Positions 1 through 7,100 of a DNA stretch of 8,400 nt are shown here, piece by piece. Position numbers and translations under genes: made by a program. Each line of letters opens with the position of its first letter. Position 1 is the stretch's first letter. The notes under the pieces are model-generated. The model ran no database searches and was not told where the DNA came from. It saw only the letters and a program-made list of their open reading frames with translations. The stretch covers positions 1 to 8,400 of the forward strand of contig JBJSXF010000055.1 in the NCBI GenBank assembly GCA_046086225.1, written 5' to 3'. The DNA is from JBJSXF01 sp046086225. Its GTDB lineage: Bacteria > Actinomycetota > Acidimicrobiia > IMCC26256 > PALSA-610.

Positions 1-540
1 CACCGCGTTGACGACCGCGACCGCGGCGATCGTGGCCCCGTCGACCGTGCGGGCCGCCGTGCCGACCCCGCCCGGCACGGCGTAGACGCGGCCGCGCCAC
101 TTGCCGACCGTCGTCCCCGTGCCCGCCCCGATCCGACCCGCGGTCGCGGGTCCGCCGATCCGAGCGGCCGCGAACGCTGCCGCGCCGTCGTCCGGTCCGG
201 GCACCGCCTCCGCCGGCCCTCCGAGGTCGAAGACGCACGCGGCGGGCACGATCGGGACCGGGCCGGCCGAGGTGGGAACACCCCGACCCTCGGTGGCCAG
301 AGCGGACACCACCCCGTCGGCGGCGGCGAGACCGAAGGCGCTGCCCCCGGCGAAGACGATCGCGTCGACGTGGATCACCGTGCGGGTGGGCTCGAGGAGC
401 GCGAGCTCCCGGCTCGCCGGCGCCCCGCCGCGCACCTCGCCCGCGCCGATCGTGCCCGGGGGAAGCGCCACGACCGTCACTCCCGTGCCCGCACGGGTCG
501 CGTGGCCGAGTCCGACCCCCGGGACGGCGAAGTCGGCCAC
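1..540 (-). CDS. Family S58 (DmpA/NylC-type) self-processing peptidase, N-terminal 180 residues
   Basis: This family contains DmpA-like L-aminopeptidase/D-amidases, beta-peptidyl aminopeptidases and NylC-type amide hydrolases. They are made as a precursor that cleaves itself before a Ser or Thr nucleophile. The visible N-terminal part shows the family signature: VPGVGLGHAT (6-15), RGGAP (37-41), VFAGGSAFGLAAADGV (62-77), PIVPAACVFDL (96-106), GAGTGTTVGKW (138-148) and GGVGTA (157-162), then VNAV (177-180) at the edge, where VNAxGD is usual. The self-cleavage site and nucleophile lie outside the window, so activity cannot be judged. GTG at 540 is the first possible start, because the preceding in-frame codon is the hydrolase stop TAG. 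The resulting N-terminus fits the family. No Shine-Dalgarno is visible, so expression probably depends on coupling to the hydrolase. Family placement is secure; substrate specificity is not. Confidence 0.93.
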   Translation of the reverse strand, partial: MADFAVPGVGLGHATRAGTGVTVVALPPGTIGAGEVRGGAPASRELALLEPTRTVIHVDAIVFAGGSAFGLAAADGVVSALATEGRGVPTSAGPVPIVPAACVFDLGGPAEAVPGPDDGAAAFAAARIGGPATAGRIGAGTGTTVGKWRGRVYAVPGGVGTAARTVDGATIAAVAVVNAV

Positions 541-1530
541 CTACGCCGCGACGCGCGGAGCGGCGCCGACCTCGTGCGCGAACGCCCCGACGAGGTCGTC
601 GACCACGTCCGCCCGTTCGAGCATCAGCATGTGTCCGCCGCCGCGCAGCAGCTCGAGCCGGGCGCCGGGGATGAGGTTCGCCATACGCCGCGACTCCGAC
701 GGCGGGGTGATCACGTCGGCCGTGCCGCAGATCACGAGGGCAGGTACGGGGAACTCGGGCAGACCGGCGAGCAGGTCGAGGCCCACGAGCTGCGCCGGCG
801 CGTCGCGCCGCGTCGCGGGAGCGCAGTCGACCATCATCTGCCGGACGAGCTCGACGTGACTCGGCCGCGGTCGGTGCCCGAAGCCGATCCGAGCCAGGGC
901 GAGCCCGAGATCGGGTGACTCCCAGACGCGGCGCGAGTCGGGCAGCCGATCGGCGAGGGTGCCGAGCCGCTCCTTCACCTGGGTGGTGCGGGAGCCGAAC
1001 GGCGTGTACGCGAGCGAGGACAGGAGCACGATCCCCCGCACGCGCGCCGCGGCCACATTGGGGAACTCGATCGCGAACGCCTGCGCCGCGACTCCGCCCA
1101 TCGAGTGACCGACGACGACGGCATCGCGGAGATCGAGTGCCTCGAGCACGCCCCGCAGGTCGCGGGCCAGGTTCCCGACCGAGTGCCCGTCGACCCCGAC
1201 CGACGATCCGCCGTGCCCGCGATGCTCGTAGGCGACGACCCGAAAACCCCGTTCGGGCAACGCGGCCAGCTGACGCACCCAGACCCGATTCGACAGCGTC
1301 ACCCCGTGGGCCAGCACGATCGGCGGCGCCGTCGGATCACCCGCTTCGATGACGCGCAGCGCACCGCCGTCGTGGGTCGCCACGGTGCGCTCCTCTCCGG
1401 CCGGCGGCCCGAGCACCGTGTCGGGATCATCGTCGGGCGTGCGCCGGACCCGACCGGCGACGACGCGCGGGAACGCCCAGGCCGCCACCCCCGTCGTGGC
1501 GGCGCCGATCAGGACACGCCGGACACTCAC
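541..1530 (-). CDS. Membrane-anchored alpha/beta hydrolase
   Basis: This is an alpha/beta-fold serine hydrolase of 329 residues with unknown substrate. The N-terminus has Arg4-Arg5, a hydrophobic stretch at about 6-25 and then GRVRR, which looks like an uncleaved membrane anchor. The core follows: oxyanion motif LAHG (73-76), YEHRGHGGS (101-109), nucleophile elbow GHSMGG (141-146, Ser143), acid in GTADVITPP (269-277, Asp272) and histidine in GGGHMLML (297-304, His300). The start is the GTG at 1530, which overlaps the alr stop as GTGA. An ATG at 1605 would overlap alr by 79 nt and add an atypical tail. Such hydrolases commonly follow alr in actinobacteria, but I know of no settled function. 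Peroxidase-type, esterase and epoxide-hydrolase relatives share these motifs, so only the fold is assigned. The stop TAG abuts the next gene's GTG in the same frame. Confidence 0.9.
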   Translation of the reverse strand: MSVRRVLIGAATTGVAAWAFPRVVAGRVRRTPDDDPDTVLGPPAGEERTVATHDGGALRVIEAGDPTAPPIVLAHGVTLSNRVWVRQLAALPERGFRVVAYEHRGHGGSSVGVDGHSVGNLARDLRGVLEALDLRDAVVVGHSMGGVAAQAFAIEFPNVAAARVRGIVLLSSLAYTPFGSRTTQVKERLGTLADRLPDSRRVWESPDLGLALARIGFGHRPRPSHVELVRQMMVDCAPATRRDAPAQLVGLDLLAGLPEFPVPALVICGTADVITPPSESRRMANLIPGARLELLRGGGHMLMLERADVVDDLVGAFAHEVGAAPRVAA

Positions 1531-2639
1531 GGGTACCGCCGGGGGACACGCGGCCCGATCCCGCAGACGATCTCGTTGGGGATGGTGTCCATGAGCCGGG
1601 CCCATTCCTCGACGCCGATGCGCTCGCCGCCCTGCTCACCGACGAGCACCACCTCCTCGCCGGGTTCGACGGGATCGTCGCCGACATCGACCATGAGCTG
1701 GTCCATGGTCACCGTGCCCGCGATCGGCCGCCGTCGCCCGCGCACGAGCACGACGCCACCGCGCATCCCGAGCCCGCGCGGCACGCCGTCGGCGTAGCCG
1801 ATCGGCACGGTCACGATCCGCGTCGACCGTTCGGTCGTGTAACGCAATCCGTAGGAGACACCCTCGCCGGGCCCGAGCTGCTGCGCGTGCGCCACCCGGG
1901 CCTTCACCGCCATGACCGGTCGGAGCTCCACCCCGGGCTCGGGGAGGCCGGGCACGACCCCGTAGAGCCCGATCCCGATCCGGACCATGTCGGAGTGCGC
2001 GGCGCTGGCGGTGAACGCCGCAGCCGAGTTGCACGCGTGGATCGTGCCCGGGGCGATGCCCACGTCGGCGAGCCCGGCGAGCACGGCCGCGAACCGCGTC
2101 TGCTGCGCGACCGTGAAGTCGTGACCGGGGTGATCGGCGACCGCGAAGTGCGTGCAGACCCCGGCGAGCACGAGCCCCGGCGCCGTCTCGATGCGGCGGG
2201 CGAGGTCGGTCGCCCGGTCGGGCGGGCAGCCGACCCGATGCATCCCCGTATCGACCTTGAGGTGAACGCCCACCGGATGCGGGCCGACGGCCGCCGCGAG
2301 GGCATCGATGCCTTCGGCGGTGTACACGACGGGCTCGAGCCCGAGCTCCGCCACCGCCGACGCGTCCTCGGGTCGGGGCTGCGAGAGCACCATGATCGGG
2401 GCGTCGATCCCGGCGGCCCGCAACTCCTCGCCCTCGTCGACGTTCGCCACGGCGAGGACGCGCGCCCCGGCCTCGAGCACGGCCCGGCTGGCCGGCACCG
2501 CGCCGTGACCGTAGGCGTCGGCCTTGACGACGGCGCAGAGCACCGCGGGGGCCACGGCCGAACGGAACGCGTGCACGTTGTCGCGGAGTGCCCCGAGATC
2601 GATCTCGGCCCACACCGAACGCCGGTCGTCGCCGCGCAC
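1527..2639 (-). CDS. alr: Alanine racemase
   Basis: Alr is a cytoplasmic PLP enzyme that interconverts L- and D-alanine, supplying D-Ala for the peptidoglycan stem peptide. Its 370 residues are the usual family length. The N-terminal TIM barrel opens with WAEIDLGAL (10-18) and has the PLP-binding motif VVKADAYGHG (37-46), with K39 the Schiff-base lysine. HLKVDTGMHRVG (126-137) and HACNSAAAF (201-209) follow, then MVRIGIGLYG (218-227). The C-terminal beta domain holds SYGLRY (262-267), with Y263 the second catalytic base, and the substrate-side motif GTVTMDQLMVDVG (308-320). The GTG start at 2639 directly follows the nnr stop (TGAGTG) and has a perfect AGGAGG 5 nt upstream. The stop overlaps the GTG of the next gene by 4 nt (GTGA). 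No key residue is missing. Confidence 0.97.
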   Translation of the reverse strand: MRGDDRRSVWAEIDLGALRDNVHAFRSAVAPAVLCAVVKADAYGHGAVPASRAVLEAGARVLAVANVDEGEELRAAGIDAPIMVLSQPRPEDASAVAELGLEPVVYTAEGIDALAAAVGPHPVGVHLKVDTGMHRVGCPPDRATDLARRIETAPGLVLAGVCTHFAVADHPGHDFTVAQQTRFAAVLAGLADVGIAPGTIHACNSAAAFTASAAHSDMVRIGIGLYGVVPGLPEPGVELRPVMAVKARVAHAQQLGPGEGVSYGLRYTTERSTRIVTVPIGYADGVPRGLGMRGGVVLVRGRRRPIAGTVTMDQLMVDVGDDPVEPGEEVVLVGEQGGERIGVEEWARLMDTIPNEIVCGIGPRVPRRYP

Positions 2640-4094
2640 TCAGCCCTCCTCGCTGCGGCGCGCCGCGCGCCGATCCGCGAGCGTAGGGGCCAGCGCGGCG
2701 ACCAGATCGGACGCGACGAGCGCCGGGCCGAGGTCCGCCCGCCGCGCCGCGAGGCCGTGGAGGTGGGCCGCCGTCGCAGCAGCGCCGAACGGCTCGCAGT
2801 CCCCGGCGAGGAGTCCGCCGATGATCCCGGCGAGGACGTCACCCGTTCCCGCCGTGGCGAGGTCGGCCGAATCGGTGCGGTTGAGCAGCGCCTCACCGTC
2901 GGGCCGGGCCGTCACCGTGCCCGGCCCCTTCAGCAGCACGATCGCTTCGAGCCGCGCGGCCAACGTCCGGGCTGCCGCCACGCGGTCGGGGCCGGGCCGA
3001 TGTCCGGCGAGCCGGGCGTACTCGCCGCCGTGCGGCGTGAGGACTGCAGCCGGAAATCCGGCGGCCACTCGGGCGCGCAGCGGCGTCGGGTCGGCCGCGA
3101 GCGCGACGATCGCGTCGGCGTCGACGACGACCGCGCCCGGGAATCCGGCGATCAGCGCCCGGGCTGCCGTCGCCGCGTCGGCGCCGCGGCCGAGACCGGG
3201 ACCGATGACGAGCGCGCCGAAGCGCTCGGCGTCGGCGAGGAGGGCCGGGGCCGCATCGGCGCTCAGCATTCCGGCATCGGCCGGGAGGGCTCGGGTCACG
3301 ACATCGCCACCGGCGAGAGCGGCCGCGGCCTCAGCCCCGGGCACCGCGCAGACGACCATGCCTGCGCCGGTGCGCGCCGCCGCGGCCGCCGCCAGGCGCG
3401 GTGCTCCGGTCAGCCCGGGCGACCCGCCGACCACGAGAACCGCGTTCGCCCACTTGTGCGCATCGGCCGCCCGGTCGGGAAGAACGAGGTCGGCATCGTC
3501 GAGCGCGTGCAGGTGCACGGGGCCGGGATCGATCCCGATGTCGACCACGCGGACCCGACCGGCGTGCGACCGCCCCGGCTCGGCACACAGACCGGGCTTC
3601 AACGCGGCGAAGCACACGGTGGTGTCGGCCCGCACCGCCGGCCCCCGCACGGCGCCGGTGAGACCGTCGACCCCCGACGGGACGTCGACGGCGAGGACGG
3701 GCAGTCCGGCGGCCGCGACCGCATCGGCGGCCGTTGCGGCCGGACCGGTGAGCGAGTCGCGGAACCCGGTGCCGTACATCGCGTCGATGACGAGATCCGA
3801 CCGGTCGAGGGCACGCATCAGCGCAGTCGGCTCGCAGCCGTCGGCGATCCGGAACGCGTCGGCGCCCACCCCGAGCGCCGCGAGCCGCCCGGCCGCGACG
3901 ATGCCGTCGGCCCCGTTGCTCCCCGGACCGGCGAGCACGGTGACGCGCCGTCCGTAGGTGCCTCCGAGTCGGGCGACCGCCGCCCGGGCGACCGCGGCGC
4001 CGGCCCGGGCCACGAGCTCGCGCTCGGTCGTTCCGGCCGCGATCGCGCGCCGATCGGCCTCGCGCATCTCCTCCGGGGTGAGGATTGGTTGCAC
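2640..4094 (-). CDS. nnr: Bifunctional NAD(P)HX epimerase / ADP-dependent NAD(P)HX dehydratase
   Basis: This is a metabolite-repair enzyme for hydrated NADH and NADPH. The N-terminal YjeF_N domain epimerises the R and S forms, and the C-terminal carbohydrate-kinase-like domain dehydrates S-NAD(P)HX using ADP. It has 484 residues, normal for the fusion. In the epimerase half, GPGSNGADG (56-64) replaces the usual GPGNNGGDG, followed by VIDAMYGTGF (102-111) and AVDVPSG (135-141). In the dehydratase half are VVGGSPGLTGA (221-231), GPGLG (298-302), DADAI (325-329), LTPHGGEY (352-359), LLKGPGTV (387-394) and AGTGDVLAG (415-423), with D419 the expected catalytic aspartate. The GTG at 4094 was chosen because it gives the family-like N-terminus VQPILTPEEM, 11 nt after the preceding stop. 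The frame is open far upstream inside the GlmS-type gene, but that stretch is arginine-rich antisense-style sequence. No strong Shine-Dalgarno precedes the GTG. The stop TGA abuts the alr start directly. Confidence 0.95.
   Translation of the reverse strand: MQPILTPEEMREADRRAIAAGTTERELVARAGAAVARAAVARLGGTYGRRVTVLAGPGSNGADGIVAAGRLAALGVGADAFRIADGCEPTALMRALDRSDLVIDAMYGTGFRDSLTGPAATAADAVAAAGLPVLAVDVPSGVDGLTGAVRGPAVRADTTVCFAALKPGLCAEPGRSHAGRVRVVDIGIDPGPVHLHALDDADLVLPDRAADAHKWANAVLVVGGSPGLTGAPRLAAAAAARTGAGMVVCAVPGAEAAAALAGGDVVTRALPADAGMLSADAAPALLADAERFGALVIGPGLGRGADAATAARALIAGFPGAVVVDADAIVALAADPTPLRARVAAGFPAAVLTPHGGEYARLAGHRPGPDRVAAARTLAARLEAIVLLKGPGTVTARPDGEALLNRTDSADLATAGTGDVLAGIIGGLLAGDCEPFGAAATAAHLHGLAARRADLGPALVASDLVAALAPTLADRRAARRSEEG
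2645..2650 (-). promoter_or_regulatory. Strong ribosome binding site for alr
   Basis: On the minus strand a perfect AGGAGG, inside GAGGAGGG, lies 5 nt upstream of the GTG at 2639. It sits within the last codons of nnr (residues SEEG). It supports 2639 as the alr start rather than the next in-frame GTG at 2615. No comparable site precedes any other complete gene here, so alr may be translated independently while its neighbours rely on coupling. Confidence 0.8.
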
Positions 4095-4105
4095 GCGCCG
4101 GGCCG

Positions 4106-7100
4106 TCAGTCGGGCCAGCGCCGGGCCAGCGCGACGACCGGCTCGGTGAGCAGCTCGACGATGTCGACGGATCCGAGGATGTCGTCGCGCATCACCGGCC
4201 GGGACTCCGTGACCTGATCGCTGAGCGCGCGGTAGCGGTCGCGGTATCCCTCGAGCACACGCCGTGCTCCCTCGGCCGAGAGGCGCTCGTGGAACCGCAC
4301 GTGGAGAAGGGCGATGCCCACGGCCTGGTTGCCCTTCACCTCGGGCACGAGCACGAGCGTGCGGCCGTCGGCCCCGCGGGCGACGGTCACCTCGCGCTCG
4401 GCGGCGGCCCGGTGCTTCGTGCCGCGCAGCACCGGGTTGGCCTCGGTGCGCGACGGGATGTCGCGGGCGATGCCACCCCGATCGACCACGTGGATGCGGT
4501 CGTCGGCGATCGCGTAGCGCGTCCAGCCGACGACCTCGGCGACCGCCGGGTCCAGGGCGACGAGCGTGCGCAGGGCGCGGTAGCTGAGCGCATCGCGCGC
4601 CGCGCCGGTGGCGAGCACCTCGCGCACGAGCGGAACCCGGAGCAGCGTCTCGTCGGTGCGCGAGATGCCCACCGTGACCGTCTTGGCCTGGTGCTTGATT
4701 GCATCGACCGGGCGGGTGAGGGTGTCGATCGCGGCTGTCAACGCAGCAACGAGATCGAGGACGACGGTGCTCGGCCGACCGATCTTGCCCAGTTCGAGCT
4801 GGTAGGCATCGAGCGGAAGCACGCCCGTCGCGTAGCGGAGGACGGTCGCCAGCCGCACCGCGGTGCCGGCGTCGAGCGCGCCGTCGTAATCGCCGCTCGC
4901 CAGGAGCGCGCCGAACGCAGTGGCGTGGGGTGTCAGCGCGGGGGCCATCACCTCGAGCGGATCGGCGCCCTCGGGGAGCCCGGCGAGCGTTCGCTCCACC
5001 ACCCCGCGTGCCTCGCGCAGCGGGCGGGCGGTCGCATCGATCGCGAGCGCCGCCTCGTACCCGAAGAGATGCCCGGCCATCGCGCACAGCACGAACGCGA
5101 GATCCGGATGCACGACCGGGACCGTGATGACGTCGGTCGCGGCCGAGAAGCGCTCGTCGCCCTCGTCGATGATCGCAACCGGTGCCGCTTTGTGGGCCCG
5201 GTAGATCGCGATCTCCTTGGCGACGTCGTCGGCGTTCGAGCCGCGCAGCCCGGCGGCGCACACGATGACCATGGGCTCCGCCGAGAGATCGATGTGCTTC
5301 TTGTCCTCGGTCACGTCGCAGGAGATCGACTTGTAGCAGAGCTCCGAACACTTGATCCGCAGCTCCTGGGCCGCGACCCGGTTGGGTCCGCTGCCGACCA
5401 CGGCCCACGAACGGCGACTCAGCGCGTTGCGGCGGGCGACGGCGCCGATCGCCGCTCGGCGGGTGAGCACGGACTCCATCGCCACCGGGAGGCCCCGCAG
5501 CGCGGCGAGTCGCTCCCGGCGGTAGGCCCGGGCGGCTTCGTCGTCGGCGCCGAGAGCCGCGGCCACGACGTCGGCGAGGAGGAAGCCGGCCGCGACCTGG
5601 GCGTAGAACGCCTTCGTCGAGGCGACGCTCATCTCGACGTCCCGCCCGTCGGAGGTGTGCAGCACGCCGTCGGCCTTGTCGGCGAGATCGCTCTGGCGCC
5701 GATTGAGGATGGCGATGACGACCGCGCCGCGCGACCGCACGAGGTCGACCGTACGGTTGGTGTCGGTCGTCGTCCCCGATTGCGAGATCGCGACGACGAG
5801 CGCATCCGACATGTCGGCGCCGAGCCCGAACCCCGAGAGCTCGGTGGCCGCCGTCGCCTCGACGCTCACCGCCGGCGGCTCGGTCGCCGCCGCCAAGGCG
5901 CCGCGCAGGGCCCGGGCCGTGGCCTCGGCCGCGACGGCCGCCGTACCCTGACCGATGACGAGCACCCGGCGGATGGCGCCTGCGCCGAGCCGGGCCCGGA
6001 CCGGGGCCGGGAGCACCGACCCCGGGAGTCGCACCTCGGCACCCGCGGGGCCGTCGACGATCTTCCCGCGCAGGGTCTTGCGGAAGGAACCCGGCGACTC
6101 GGTGATCTCCTTCAGGAGATAGTGGGGCGCGTCGCCGCGGTCGACGTCCCGGGTGGTGATCTCGGGCGCCGTGAACTCGTCGGCCGCGACCGGCAGCTCG
6201 CGACCGTCGTACGACCAGCGTCCGATTCCGGTCGGCGAACCCGCCCCGGCGGCGGTGACCCGGACGACCTGACCCTGGGTTGCCGGGTCACCCGGCACGA
6301 GCATGGTCTCGCCGTCGAGCCGCAGCAGCGCCCTGCACTCGGCCACGAGTCCATAGGGCTCGCTCGCGACGACGGTGCCCCAGGGGGCCAGGCCGACGTA
6401 GAGCGCCTGGCCGCTCCCCCGCTGGGCGAGCAGGAGCGCCTCGGGGTCGAGTGCCGTGCCCGCCGCGATCGCCACCGAACCCTCGAGGGTCGCCACCGTC
6501 TCCCGGAAGGCGGTCACCGGATCGGGGGTGCGGATGAGGCGACGGGCGACGAGCGCAGGGATGACCTTGGCGTCGGTCGTGATCTCGGCCGGGAACTCGA
6601 GGTGCTCGAGCGCCTGGAGATCGGCGTAGTTGTCGACGTCGCCGTTCAAGGCCGCAGTGACGTACGGCAGCTCGGCCGGGTCGGCACCCTCCTGGGAGAG
6701 CGGATGCGCGTTCGGCTCCGAGATGATCCCGACGCTCGCCCACCGGGTGTGGCCCAGCACGACGACCGAAGCGGAGGGAGCGCGCAACGCGATGCGCAGC
6801 AGATCATCCGCCCGGATCTGTTCGCGGAGCCGGGCCGTGTTGTCACCGAGCTCGCCGATCTCGGCTGCCGTCTTGAAGACGAAGCCGAGCGTGCCCGCTG
6901 CGACCCGGACCGAGCCTGCAGTGAAGAGCCGGTCGCCGGCCCGGGCCGCCACGAGCCGGGCGATGCCCGGGTCGGCGAGATCGAGACCGTGACCGGTGAC
7001 GAGGAGGTGGAGACCGGCGGAGTCGCGGCCGCGCACCTCGAGCCGCTCGATCGCCGCGAGCGCGACCTCGACCGAGTGCAGGGCCGCCAGTGCCGCCGGA

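Noticed and set aside
101..918. Two overlapping plus-strand open frames opposite the S58 and hydrolase genes
   Set aside because: They are low-complexity Ala/Pro/Ser/Thr/Arg translations without motifs, while the minus strand encodes clear family signatures.
1531..1605. Longer hydrolase start at the ATG at 1605
   Set aside because: It would overlap alr by 79 nt and add 25 residues (rich in His and Pro) before a normal anchor. GTGA overlap at 1527-1530 is the typical coupled arrangement.
1887..4217. A plus-strand open frame of 776 codons antisense to alr and nnr
   Set aside because: It has the same Arg/Gly/His/Asp-rich antisense composition, no recognisable fold, and lies opposite two unambiguous enzymes.
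4095..5408. Upstream extension of nnr: the frame stays open for 438 codons before the chosen GTG
   Set aside because: The extension is arginine-rich, lies wholly inside the GlmS-type coding region, and the family N-terminus begins at the GTG at 4094.
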